The position numbers and the translations under genes are program-made. Of a DNA stretch of 64,000 nt, positions 19,164 through 27,413 are shown piece after piece. Source of the DNA: Comamonadaceae bacterium (GTDB lineage: Bacteria; Pseudomonadota; Gammaproteobacteria; Burkholderiales; Burkholderiaceae_C); contig JAJTEW010000008.1 of assembly GCA_021299875.1 (NCBI GenBank), forward strand, positions 310,001 through 374,000, in the 5' to 3' direction. Below the pieces are notes generated by a model. It saw only the letters and a list, made by a program, of their open reading frames with translations. It did no database searches and was not told the DNA's origin. How positions within the stretch are numbered: the first letter of the stretch is position 1; every line of letters begins with the position of its first letter.

Positions 19164-19433
19164 ATGGACACCGCTACCGTCATCGATCTGAGTCGCCACG
19201 CCATGTGGACCATTGCCTTGGTCAGCGCCCCGCTTTTGTTGGTGGCCTTGGCTGTGGGCTTGATCATCGGCATCATCCAAGCCGCCACCTCCATCAACGA
19301 AGCCACACTGAGCTTCATCCCCAAACTGATTGCCGAAGCGGTGGCCTTGTTGTTGTTTGGTGGTTGGATGATCACCACACTGGTGGATTTCACGCGCAAC
19401 ATTTTTCAGCGCATCCCGACCCTGTTCCTTTGA
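19164..19433 (+). CDS. fliQ: flagellar export gate protein FliQ
   Basis: 89 residues with two membrane helices (about 13-36 and 50-73). The family segment APLLLVALAVGLIIGIIQAATSINE is recognisable in parts, followed by LSFIPKLIAEAVALLLFG. SD AAAGGAAA precedes ATG 19164. Four copies surround the FliP-FliR core. Confidence 0.97.
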   Translation: MDTATVIDLSRHAMWTIALVSAPLLLVALAVGLIIGIIQAATSINEATLSFIPKLIAEAVALLLFGGWMITTLVDFTRNIFQRIPTLFL

Positions 19434-19452
19434 ACTGCGTACAGGTGTCCCC

Positions 19453-20229
19453 ATGAATTTATTAGCAGCTGAAGTCGTGGACAGGTTTTACACCTTTTTA
19501 TGGCCCATGCTGCGCATCTCCGCCCTGATGCTCACGGCGCCCATCTTTTCACTCAATACCTTCAACACCCGCTTGCGGATCCTGTTGGCATTGGTATTGA
19601 CTTGGTTGGTTTACCCCCTGCACACCTGGCCAGTGGTCGACCCCACCTCGGCCCAAGGCCTGGTGGAGGCGTTCAACCAAATCATGATCGGCGCCACCAT
19701 GGGCCTGATCTTGCAAGTGGTGGTTGCCGCCGTGGTGGTGGCGGGCCAGAGCATCGCCGCTGCCATGGGTTTGTCCATGGCCAACATGATCGATCCCAAC
19801 ATGGGCAACGTGCCCACGATCTCACAGTTGCTGATTGTGATGTCCACCTTGATTTTTGTCGGCTTTGGGGGGCACGCCATCATGATGGGCTTGATTTTGG
19901 AATCTTTCAACAGCCTGCCCATCGGCACTTCCATCCTGAACCAGGCGGTGTATGGGCGCGTGTTGCAATGGAGTTCCATGGTCTTTTTGGGTGCTGTGCT
20001 GATGGCACTTCCCGTCATGGTCGCACTCTTATTCATCAACGTGGGTTTGGGTGTGGTCACCCGCGCTGCGCCCAGTTTGAACATTTTCGCCGTCGGCTTT
20101 CCGGCCATGATCATGGCCGGCTTTGTGATCTTGATCATCTCCATGGACAGCATTGGTGGTCGCATCAACTGGCTGTGGGTGCAGGGGTTTGCGGTGGTGC
20201 GTGAAGTCTTAGGAGTTGCCCGTGTCTGA
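19453..20229 (+). CDS. fliR: flagellar export gate protein FliR
   Basis: 258-residue polytopic membrane protein, the single-copy cap of the FliPQR gate and contact for FlhB. Family cues are FYTFLWPMLRISALMLTAP at the N-terminus, GQSIAAAMGLSMANMIDPN near 100-118, and the C-terminal LNIFAVGFPAMIMAGFVIL. Its last 8 bases overlap flhB. Confidence 0.96.
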   Translation: MNLLAAEVVDRFYTFLWPMLRISALMLTAPIFSLNTFNTRLRILLALVLTWLVYPLHTWPVVDPTSAQGLVEAFNQIMIGATMGLILQVVVAAVVVAGQSIAAAMGLSMANMIDPNMGNVPTISQLLIVMSTLIFVGFGGHAIMMGLILESFNSLPIGTSILNQAVYGRVLQWSSMVFLGAVLMALPVMVALLFINVGLGVVTRAAPSLNIFAVGFPAMIMAGFVILIISMDSIGGRINWLWVQGFAVVREVLGVARV

Positions 20230-21382
20230 CAGCGCCCAAGAAAAAACCGAAGACCCCACGGCGCATAAACTCAACAAGGCGCGTCAAAACGGCGAGGTCC
20301 CGCGCTCCATCGAGTTGCCCGCAGCAACGATCGTCATCGGTGTCTTTTTTCTGCTCTTGTTGACGGGCGGCTGGTTGGTCAAACGATTGACCACCGTGTT
20401 TGCGCAAGGCTTTGTGTTCGATCGGCAACTGATCGAAAAACCCCTGCTGCTGCCGGCCCACTTTGGCGAACACCTCTTGGCCGCCTACGTCCTGATATTG
20501 CCCATCATTGCTTTCACGGTGGTGGCGGCCATCATCGCCTCGGTGATGACCGGTGGCTTGGTATTTTCATTCAAAGCGGTCATGCCCAAAGGCTCCAAAA
20601 TCGACCCGATTAGCGGTCTCAAACGCATTTTTGGCACCCATGCCATCGTCGAATTGTGCAAGGCCATCCTCAAATTTTTTTTGGTGGCTGGTGTTCTCTG
20701 GTGGTCTTTGCTGGCCCACATGGACACACTGGTTCTCATTGGCCGAATGGACTTGGAGCCCGCCCTCAGCGCTGCAGGCGCCATGATCGTTGAATCCGGC
20801 TTGTGGGTGGCCTTGAGCCTGGCTGTGATTGCCATGATCGATGTGCCCTACCAGAAGTACGCATTCACCAAGCGCATGCGAATGTCCCGGCAAGAGATCA
20901 AGGACGAATTCAAACAAATGGAAGGCAGTCCTGAAATCAAAGCGCAGATTCGCCGTCGCCAGCGCGAAATGTCCAATGCCCGCATGATGCAACGCGTCAA
21001 AGATGCCGATGTGGTGATCACCAACCCCGAACACTTCGCGGTCGCCCTCGAATACGACCCGACGGGTGAGGGAGCGCCCATCATGGTGGCCAAAGGCTCT
21101 GACCACATGGCGGCCTTGATTCGCGCAGAAGCCACTGCGCATGGTGTGCATATTTTTGAAGCGCCTCCCTTGGCGCGAGCCATTTACTACACCACCGAGG
21201 TGGAAAATCAAGTCCCAGAAGACCTCTACCACGCTGTGGCTCAAGTCATTGCCTATGTCTTCAGCCTTGAAGGCGCATCGCCCATGAACCCACCGCACCC
21301 CAAACCCACGGTCAAAGTGCCGCGCAACATGGAATTCAGCCCTGAGGGCGTGCGCGTCAGTGCAGAGAAAGCCGCCGCATGA
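20222..21382 (+). CDS. flhB: flagellar export switch protein FlhB
   Basis: 386 residues from GTG 20222, which has AGGAG six bases upstream; an in-frame TTG at 20216 is less likely. Four membrane helices lie in the first 210 residues (LLLLTGGWLVKRLT region onward), then a cytoplasmic autocleavage domain. The cleavage site reads N268-P-E-H271 rather than the near-universal NPTH. Asn and Pro, the chemically required residues, are kept, but Thr is replaced by Glu. FlhB switches export from rod/hook to filament subunits when signalled by FliK. Its stop overlaps the next, unknown gene as ATGA. Confidence 0.95.
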   Translation: MSDSAQEKTEDPTAHKLNKARQNGEVPRSIELPAATIVIGVFFLLLLTGGWLVKRLTTVFAQGFVFDRQLIEKPLLLPAHFGEHLLAAYVLILPIIAFTVVAAIIASVMTGGLVFSFKAVMPKGSKIDPISGLKRIFGTHAIVELCKAILKFFLVAGVLWWSLLAHMDTLVLIGRMDLEPALSAAGAMIVESGLWVALSLAVIAMIDVPYQKYAFTKRMRMSRQEIKDEFKQMEGSPEIKAQIRRRQREMSNARMMQRVKDADVVITNPEHFAVALEYDPTGEGAPIMVAKGSDHMAALIRAEATAHGVHIFEAPPLARAIYYTTEVENQVPEDLYHAVAQVIAYVFSLEGASPMNPPHPKPTVKVPRNMEFSPEGVRVSAEKAAA

Positions 21383-22404
21383 ACATCCCCATCACTCCAG
21401 ACGTCTCCAGGATGAACGATTTCGTCTTTCGTTCGGCCGATCGCATGCGCATTGACGGTTGCACCAACGCGATTGCCAGAGAGGGCCTGAGCTTGGCCTT
21501 GCAATGCGAACACGAAGCACTGATCGACCACTATTTGGGACTGTTATTGGCTCGGCTAAGGCAACAAGCGCCTGAACACAGCATTGAGGTCTACTTTCCC
21601 ACCAACGCCGATGCCTTGCTGGTCAGATTCAACGAAGCACTGGCCCGCCAGTCCTTGGCGCAAGCCACACAGACACCTGAATTTTCCAGCAAGGCTCAAA
21701 TTTGGGTGGTGCACGACGCACAAGCCCTCCCTGACACTGAAATACAACTTCTGGCACGGCTGATCCAGAATTTTCCCGGTGCCAACATCCGAGCCATTTT
21801 GCTCATGACGGGTGCCAGTGGGTCACACCACAGCCTGGCCTCTTTTGGTCGAAAACTATTGCGCTGGGAAATTGAGGCGCCCAATCCAGAACAAAGCCAA
21901 GCCGCACTCGAGTTGGCTCGTGCAGAGGGACGTATCGCGCCTGTTCAACAACTCCTGCGGCGCATAGAAGCCAGGACTTGGTCAGAGACAGCCTTGGTCA
22001 ACGCCACAACTGCAGATGACGCGCCCTCCTTTGCACAAATCCCCCAGATGGCCTTGCCACACAAGTCGAGCCGGTCTAAAGGCGGTTCACGTTTGGATGG
22101 CTTTTACCAACACGGCCTGAATGCCATCCAAACATGGCGTCAAGCCATGGGCCAACTGAGCAGCAAACACCTGCGAATGGCCTTGATTGTGGCGGCCATG
22201 TTGGCGGCCGCAGCGCTGGTCATGCTCTGGATTCAGCCGGAGGCCTTTGGCATCGGTCAACCCAAGGCGACCAGCAGCGCCAAAGTGCCACTGACTGCAC
22301 CCGCCCAGCCCGTGCCAGCAAGCCCCTTGGTCCCACAGAGCAATGCAGCTGAAAGCCCTGCTCCCTCCAGAATCGCTTCGCCCACACCGACCGTTAATCG
22401 TTGA
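21379..22404 (+). CDS. unknown protein with P-loop-less AAA-like domain and one membrane span, coupled to flhB
   Basis: 341 residues. The N-terminal 220 residues resemble an ExeA/DnaX-type AAA+ fold: AQIWVVHDAQALPDTEIQLL (about 97-116) looks like a Walker B region with D and A in place of DE, and IRAILLMTGAS (about 134-144) resembles a sensor-1 strand. No Walker A GxxxxGK is present. One membrane helix (about 269-288, ALIVAAMLAAAALVMLWI) is followed by a Pro/Ala-rich tail. Start ATGA overlaps the flhB stop, so it is translated with the export switch. I do not recognise the family. Topology suggests a cytoplasmic domain anchored near the export apparatus (inference). Confidence 0.8.
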   Translation: MNIPITPDVSRMNDFVFRSADRMRIDGCTNAIAREGLSLALQCEHEALIDHYLGLLLARLRQQAPEHSIEVYFPTNADALLVRFNEALARQSLAQATQTPEFSSKAQIWVVHDAQALPDTEIQLLARLIQNFPGANIRAILLMTGASGSHHSLASFGRKLLRWEIEAPNPEQSQAALELARAEGRIAPVQQLLRRIEARTWSETALVNATTADDAPSFAQIPQMALPHKSSRSKGGSRLDGFYQHGLNAIQTWRQAMGQLSSKHLRMALIVAAMLAAAALVMLWIQPEAFGIGQPKATSSAKVPLTAPAQPVPASPLVPQSNAAESPAPSRIASPTPTVNR

Positions 22405-22421
22405 AAAGGCTTTCGCTCACC

Positions 22422-22922
22422 ATGAAAAAACCAGCCCTGATTCGCAGCGACAAGCCCCACACCGTTCACGTGAGCGACGGCTCAAGCGTTGCCCAAAGAC
22501 AATCGACTGCCAAAAAAGCGGCCACACCGAAGGCGCCCGAGCCGCTTGAGAACATTCAACTCGCCCCGTCCGTCAAAGCGGGCAAAGCCCGCAAAGCTTT
22601 GGCCCCCAAGGCGAAGGAAGTCACCGATGCGTTGCCCCCGCTTGAACCAGCCAAAGCCCCTCCGACCGCCAATCAGACCAAGGCCAAGCGAAAAGCCAAA
22701 CCTGCGCTCAAAAAGGCTGTCCGAAAACCTGCAAACACAAGCCCCGACAAGACCCCTGCGCCCATGGAAGCCTCTGTGCCTGTGGCACCCGTCCTGCCGG
22801 TTTGGGAACAAGACAACCCCGTCAAAGCCCGCATTGAAGAACTTCAAGCCCTCAACGCTCAGTTGTCAGAACAACTTCAGCGCCTTACCAACAACCGTCC
22901 CGCACGAGGAGCCACGCCATGA
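22422..22922 (+). CDS. unknown Lys/Ala/Pro-rich, largely disordered protein
   Basis: 166 residues from ATG 22422, strongly basic and low complexity (KAKRKAKPALKKAVRKP, about 88-104), resembling histone-H1-like tails. A short C-terminal coiled-coil-like helix (KARIEELQALNAQLSEQLQR, about 137-156) is the only ordered-looking part. No signal peptide or membrane span is seen. It is the middle gene of a three-gene unit: 17 bases after the AAA-like gene and overlapping the next gene as ATGA. Function unknown; it may be a flexible cytoplasmic linker or scaffold. Confidence 0.7.
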   Translation: MKKPALIRSDKPHTVHVSDGSSVAQRQSTAKKAATPKAPEPLENIQLAPSVKAGKARKALAPKAKEVTDALPPLEPAKAPPTANQTKAKRKAKPALKKAVRKPANTSPDKTPAPMEASVPVAPVLPVWEQDNPVKARIEELQALNAQLSEQLQRLTNNRPARGATP

Positions 22923-23887
22923 GCGAAGCCAACTTCACCCCCACTGAGCCGATTCTGGTGGAAACACCCCTCGATGAGCCCATGGAGCCTGAGGCTAGGG
23001 AGAAACCCGCTGCAACCCCTGCACCCGCCGCACCCGCCGCCAAAGCCGCGCCCAAGCCAGAAGCGACAGCTGGACCCACGGCACCAACAACCAGCGCCGT
23101 GGATGAACGGGCTTACCAGCAATACCAAGCACTGGCTCAAGTCGTGCTCGACTCGGCCCACATCGCGACCAAGTCGGCCACCGCTGCTGCAGCGGCCAGC
23201 CGCGACATGCACGCCGCCACAGGTGAGTTCCGGGCATTGACCGAAACCGGTCACAAAAAAGCCTTGATTCTTTTGGGCGTGACGGGCGGTTTGCTGCTCA
23301 TTTGCCTGATTTTCTTTTTGACCATGGGCGTGCGCATGAACAGCCGGATCAACCAACTCGACAGCATGATGCTGGCCGTGGGCAAGCGGGTGGTGGACCT
23401 CAATGCCGGACTGGAATCACTCGATGTGATCAACAAAAGCATCGAGTCCCTCACGGCCCAACAAGTGGAGCAGGCCAAAACCCAAGGGCAACTGGAAACC
23501 CGCATCAACGAAGCCCTGAAAAAGTCTGAAACCATGGTTCAAGGCGTGCCGGGTGAAACCGCCAAACAAGTCGCAGCCACCAGCGACAACTTGCTCAAAC
23601 AAGTGCAAGGCATCAACAGCAAATTGCAGACCCAAGCCGGAGCGGTGCAAGCGCTGGGCACCGAGGTCAAAGCTTTGAAAGGTGCCGTGGGCAACGTCGA
23701 CAAACTGAACCGCGAAGTCGAAGCCTTGGTGACTTTGCAAAAAGAGCGTTACCTAGAGACTCTGCAGAAAAACAACAGCGCACAAACACGTGAAAAAGCG
23801 GTCCAGTTTCCTCGCGTTGCGCCCCCCAAGCCAGCCGACCCAGCCCCTGCCGCAGGCCCTCAAAGCAGTTCTACTGGACCCAAATAA
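22919..23887 (+). CDS. unknown single-pass membrane protein with long coiled coil
   Basis: 322 residues. The Pro/Ala-rich N-terminus (about 1-60) and a helical stretch rich in Ala precede a membrane span at about 119-140 (ILLGVTGGLLLICLIFFLTM). After it comes a long region with coiled-coil character (about 145-300) containing VDLNAGLESLDVINKSIES and repeated heptad-like Leu/Val spacing, and a Pro-rich tail. This architecture resembles methyl-accepting or TolA-like scaffolds, but no HAMP or signalling hairpin motif is visible. It ends the operon that begins with fliK. Function unknown. Confidence 0.78.
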   Translation: MSEANFTPTEPILVETPLDEPMEPEAREKPAATPAPAAPAAKAAPKPEATAGPTAPTTSAVDERAYQQYQALAQVVLDSAHIATKSATAAAAASRDMHAATGEFRALTETGHKKALILLGVTGGLLLICLIFFLTMGVRMNSRINQLDSMMLAVGKRVVDLNAGLESLDVINKSIESLTAQQVEQAKTQGQLETRINEALKKSETMVQGVPGETAKQVAATSDNLLKQVQGINSKLQTQAGAVQALGTEVKALKGAVGNVDKLNREVEALVTLQKERYLETLQKNNSAQTREKAVQFPRVAPPKPADPAPAAGPQSSSTGPK

Positions 23888-23911
23888 ACCATGCAAAACA
23901 GGGCTGATGCT

Positions 23912-24322
23912 TCACTGGATACACACGGCGATGTAGGTCAAAACAAACACGCCGTCCGGTGGGATCTTTCGCCAGTAACCCATTTCATTGACCGTGGCCA
24001 CCACCTGGCCCGTCATCTTGGGACCCGCATAACTGGTCATTTGACCCACGCGGTGCATTTTGTATTCACAGTCGTATTCGTTCAGGTAGCGACGCGATCT
24101 GACGCCATCGGCATCTGCCGTTTTCAGATCTTGCATTTCCCAGACTTTGCGAATTCGATCGGCTTTTTCGATGCTGTTGCGGTTGACAAAAAGAGCCACC
24201 TCGGGGGTTTCGCCTATGCGCGTCCAAGCCATGGCCGCCTGCGGACCCAGAGCAGACAAGGCCAACAAGGCCATCCAAGCCATTCGAAGGTGTGATCTTT
24301 TTGAAAAGCCCAACATGTTCAT
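23912..24322 (-). CDS. exported protein similar to surface-adhesin protein E family
   Basis: 136 residues from ATG 24322 (MNMLGFSKRS). A signal peptide (LLALSALGPQAAMA then W) targets it to the periplasm or surface. The mature part holds the pattern WTRIGETPEVALFVNRNSIE, then VWEMQDLKT, then SRRYLNEYDCEYKMHRV, typical of the small family annotated as surface-adhesin protein E, which has unclear function. It overlaps the upstream GNAT gene stop region and is therefore probably co-transcribed with it on the minus strand. No visible link to flagella. Confidence 0.75.
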   Translation of the reverse strand: MNMLGFSKRSHLRMAWMALLALSALGPQAAMAWTRIGETPEVALFVNRNSIEKADRIRKVWEMQDLKTADADGVRSRRYLNEYDCEYKMHRVGQMTSYAGPKMTGQVVATVNEMGYWRKIPPDGVFVLTYIAVCIQ

Positions 24323-24330
24323 GTTCCATC

Positions 24331-25194
24331 TCAAAAAAAAGTTCCAGCAAGGGTCACCACATGCCCCCCAGCGCCCAATTTAAATCGCGAAATGCCGGGC
24401 AAGTCGTGGGTATTGACACCGCCCAAATCCAATCGGCTGACGCCCTGTGCTTTCAGATAAGCCATGGCTTTCCAAAGCAGCGCATTGTGCGCATTCAAAG
24501 CACGGCCTTGGTCGTCGGCCCATCCCATATGGTAACTGGCCACCTGCCCATGGATCAAAAAAAGCATGCCAGCCACAGTTTCTTTGCCCAGCTCGGCATA
24601 CACCACCACAAAGGCTTGTTGGGGGCTGGTGCATTGCTCAATGTAAGCGGGCACGAAGTCGGTCGGCAGCCCATGGAATCGGCGCGCTTCCCGCTGGTCG
24701 GCCTCTTTGCCCAGCAGCCAATTGCTCCGCTTCAAACTCGGCAGCGCATGCACCTGAAGTTTGTCGTGGGTCAACACCTTGTTGAGCCGGTTGCGCCACT
24801 TGCCGTCCAAGTTGGACTTCAACACCTCCAGCGGCAAGCTCAAATCCAGGTAGGCCGTGGCATAGCCGGTCATCACACGCGAGAAGCCTTTCAGGGCCTC
24901 GGGGGCCAACTGCGCAGCCGTCTCATCCGGCGAGATCAGCATGACCCGCAAAGGGGCCAATGGCAAAGACCGCTTGAGCAACTGGTAAATCTGTGCCCGC
25001 TGCACCGGCGTCACATCGGGATGCCACACAGGCCCACGCGTGCAAGAGGCCATGGACACATAACCCAGAAACCGTCGGCACATGAATTGGGCCATCCCCA
25101 CCAAGCGGCCCTCGTCCCAAAACACCGCACGCTCGACCCGGATTCCCAACGACGTCAAGGCCTCGGGAGACGCAAACTTCCAGTCAATGTTCAT
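24331..25194 (-). CDS. FemAB/GNAT-family acyltransferase-like protein
   Basis: 287 residues with two GNAT-like halves. The first has WDEGRLVGMAQFMCRRFLGY and the second VVYAELGKETVAGMLFLIHG and LDLGGVNTHDLPGISRFKLG. The closing GISRFKLGAGG corresponds to the FemAB/Acetyltransf_6 C-terminal motif (GIxRFKxGFGG). Such proteins transfer amino acids or acyl groups to peptidoglycan precursors or exopolysaccharide. Substrate unknown. It is transcribed divergently from the motAB unit, 86 bases away. Confidence 0.8.
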   Translation of the reverse strand: MNIDWKFASPEALTSLGIRVERAVFWDEGRLVGMAQFMCRRFLGYVSMASCTRGPVWHPDVTPVQRAQIYQLLKRSLPLAPLRVMLISPDETAAQLAPEALKGFSRVMTGYATAYLDLSLPLEVLKSNLDGKWRNRLNKVLTHDKLQVHALPSLKRSNWLLGKEADQREARRFHGLPTDFVPAYIEQCTSPQQAFVVVYAELGKETVAGMLFLIHGQVASYHMGWADDQGRALNAHNALLWKAMAYLKAQGVSRLDLGGVNTHDLPGISRFKLGAGGHVVTLAGTFF

Positions 25195-25226
25195 ATTGTC
25201 ATAATAGGCAAATTTTTTAAATTAAC

Positions 25227-25253
25227 TCAAGAACGTTCGACTTTTGTCGATTT
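25227..25253 (+). promoter_or_regulatory. sigma-28 (FliA) promoter for the motAB unit
   Basis: TCAAGAAC, 11 bases, GTCGATTT. Both halves match the sigma-28 pattern repeated across this window. Predicted start near 25262. Confidence 0.75.
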
Positions 25254-25280
25254 ATACGTGTCGAATCGCCTTGAAGCACG

Positions 25281-25463
25281 ATGATTTCCAAAGCCAAGAA
25301 CGCCATCCACGGTCACGACATTCCGAAGTCCCGACTGACCCCCTCGGGTTGGGCTTGGTTGGCACTTTACTTGGGTCTACCGGTCTTGGTGTTGGGTAAT
25401 TTGCTGGATTTTTTCTTTCAATGGGCGTTGGGTTGGTGCATCGGTGTGTGGTGCATCGTCTAA
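25281..25463 (+). CDS. small hydrophobic membrane protein upstream of motA
   Basis: 60 residues, with a basic N-terminal 20 (MISKAKNAIHGHDIPKSR) followed by one or two hydrophobic spans (AWLALYLGLPVLVLGNLLDF and WALGWCIGVWCIV). It lies between a sigma-28 site and motA (15-base gap), so it would be the first translated product of the stator operon. I do not recognise it. Confidence is limited by size, but the positive-inside charge pattern and dense packing support a real gene. Confidence 0.6.
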   Translation: MISKAKNAIHGHDIPKSRLTPSGWAWLALYLGLPVLVLGNLLDFFFQWALGWCIGVWCIV

Positions 25464-25478
25464 AACAAAAGGGCCATC

Positions 25479-26342
25479 ATGTTTTTCTTTATCGGTTTAG
25501 CCGTTGTTTTTGGAGCCGTCTTTGGAGGCTACGTGATTGCTGGCGGCAAGATGGCCCCCATCATCAAGGCTGCGCCTTTTGAGTTTTTGATCATTGGTGG
25601 TTCGGCCATTGGTGCCTCGCTGGTGGCCAACAGCTTTCCTGTATTCAAAGCCGCCATGGCCGGCATCGGCACCTGCATCAAGGGCCCCAAATGGCACCAA
25701 GCCGATTATTTGGCGTTGATGCTGTTGATCGGCAAGCTGCAAGGCGTCATGAAAAAAGAGGGCATTGTGGCCTTGGAATCCCACGTGGAAAACCCCGACG
25801 CCAGCCCCATTTTTGGCGAATTTCCCAAATTGACCAAAGACCACTCCATTGTTCAGATGATTTGCGATCCCCTGCGTTTGATGGTCATCTCGCAAGGTAA
25901 TTTGGACGCCGACGCCTTGGACGATTTGATGAAAAAAGCCATCAAGGTCCACCACCACGAAGCCCTGTTGGCGCCCGGTGCGCTGGCCGGTATTGCGGGC
26001 GGCTTGCCTGCCTTGGGCATTGTGGCTTGCGTGTTGGGTGTGGTGAAGACCATGGGATCGATCGACCAGCCGCCTCCGGTTTTGGGCGCCCTGATCGGCT
26101 CAGCCTTGGTGGGTACCTTGATGGGTGTGTTTTTGGCCTATGGCATGTTCGAGCCCTTCTCTGGCCGCCTGACCCAAATCATCAACGAAGACGCCCAAGC
26201 CTACGATGTGATCCGCGAAATGATCGTGGGCAACCTCAAGGGGCACCCACAGCCTTTGGTCATCGAATCGGCCCGGGCCTGTTTGGCACACCACTGTCAA
26301 CCGAGCTTCTCTGAAGTCTTTGACGGCATGCGAGGCAGTTGA
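25479..26342 (+). CDS. motA: flagellar stator protein MotA
   Basis: 287-residue inner-membrane stator subunit forming the ion channel with MotB. Four membrane spans are present: two N-terminal (MFFFIGLAVVFGAVFGGYVI, then PFEFLIIGGSAIGASLV) and two C-terminal (LAGIAGGLPALGIVACVLGV and GALIGSALVGTLMGVFLAYG). The cytoplasmic loop carries the charged segment contacting FliG. The length and C-terminus resemble the proton-type MotA group rather than PomA (inference). SD AAAGGG precedes the ATG. Confidence 0.97.
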   Translation: MFFFIGLAVVFGAVFGGYVIAGGKMAPIIKAAPFEFLIIGGSAIGASLVANSFPVFKAAMAGIGTCIKGPKWHQADYLALMLLIGKLQGVMKKEGIVALESHVENPDASPIFGEFPKLTKDHSIVQMICDPLRLMVISQGNLDADALDDLMKKAIKVHHHEALLAPGALAGIAGGLPALGIVACVLGVVKTMGSIDQPPPVLGALIGSALVGTLMGVFLAYGMFEPFSGRLTQIINEDAQAYDVIREMIVGNLKGHPQPLVIESARACLAHHCQPSFSEVFDGMRGS

Positions 26343-27331
26343 TGGCCGAGGAAAAACCCCCAGCCGATGCCAAGGCCGACGAAGCCGCCGCAGCGGCCGC
26401 TGCGGCCGAAGCGGCGGCTGCAGCGGAGGCGATGCGGCCCATCATCCGCAAAATCATCGTCGAAGATGGCCATGCGGGTGCACACGGCGGCGCCTGGAAA
26501 ATTGCCCTGGCCGACATGATGACGGCCATGATGGCCTTTTTCTTGTTGATGTGGCTGCTGGGCGCCAGCAACGAAGACAAACGCAAAAGCGTGGCCGACT
26601 ACTTCCGGCCTGCGTCGCACAGCCAAATCGTGTTTGGCGAAATGGCCGGCTCCAACGGTTTGTTCGGCGGCAAGTCCATCATCGATACCGACGGCTTTCC
26701 ATTCACTGCCAAACAAACAGCCATGCTCGAGCGCCTGACCCCGCAAGCGCAAGGCGGCCCCGCTGAAAGCTTTGGTTCGTCCAAAGAAGAGAACAACAAG
26801 GACGGCCCCTCTGATCAAGATCCGGGGAATCAAGGCGCTGGCACGCCCAGCCAAAAACAAGACAAAGAAAATTTCGAGAAGTTGGAAAAGGACATCAAGC
26901 AAAAATTGTCCGAGAGCAAGCAGTTTGACAACATCAAAGACCAGGTCAGCATCACCCGCGAAAAAGATGGCCTGCGCATCGAAGTCATCGACAAAGCAGA
27001 TTTCGCCATGTACGCATCGGGTACGGCCAACATGGGTGGCAAAGCGGCAGCACTCATGTCCGAGGTCGCCAAATCACTCCAACCCTTGCCCAACAAATTG
27101 GCCATTCGCGGCCACACCGACAGCCTCGGCTTTGCGCCCGACAGCATGCGCAACAACTGGACCTTGTCGACCGAGCGGGCCGATGCGACGCGACAGTTCA
27201 TGCAAAGCCAAGGCATCAGCGCCAACCGTTTCTCTCGCATTGAGGGGGTGGCCGACACCAACCCCAAGGTGCCGAACAATCCTGCGGATGCCCGAAACCG
27301 CCGTGTCAGCATCACGGTGCTGAACCAATGA
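26342..27331 (+). CDS. motB: flagellar stator protein MotB
   Basis: 329 residues. An Ala/Glu-rich N-terminus (about 10-30) precedes the single membrane span holding the ion-binding aspartate in LADMMTAMMAFFLLMWLLG (about 56-74). A periplasmic linker follows, then an OmpA-type peptidoglycan-binding domain with IRGHTDSLGF and DARNRRVSI. Its ATG overlaps the motA stop by one base (TGATG), so synthesis is coupled. Confidence 0.96.
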   Translation: MAEEKPPADAKADEAAAAAAAAEAAAAAEAMRPIIRKIIVEDGHAGAHGGAWKIALADMMTAMMAFFLLMWLLGASNEDKRKSVADYFRPASHSQIVFGEMAGSNGLFGGKSIIDTDGFPFTAKQTAMLERLTPQAQGGPAESFGSSKEENNKDGPSDQDPGNQGAGTPSQKQDKENFEKLEKDIKQKLSESKQFDNIKDQVSITREKDGLRIEVIDKADFAMYASGTANMGGKAAALMSEVAKSLQPLPNKLAIRGHTDSLGFAPDSMRNNWTLSTERADATRQFMQSQGISANRFSRIEGVADTNPKVPNNPADARNRRVSITVLNQ

Positions 27332-27413
27332 TCCGGTGTTTTCTGGCCTCCAGTTCTGTCCGCATCGATTGGGGTACAGTGAACGCCATGCAGTTCAAGC
27401 GAAAGGTTAGTTC

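Noticed and set aside
27332-27413. Sigma-28 promoter for the small exported gene
   Set aside because: CATCGATT is present but no TCAAG/TAAAG element lies 11 bases upstream.
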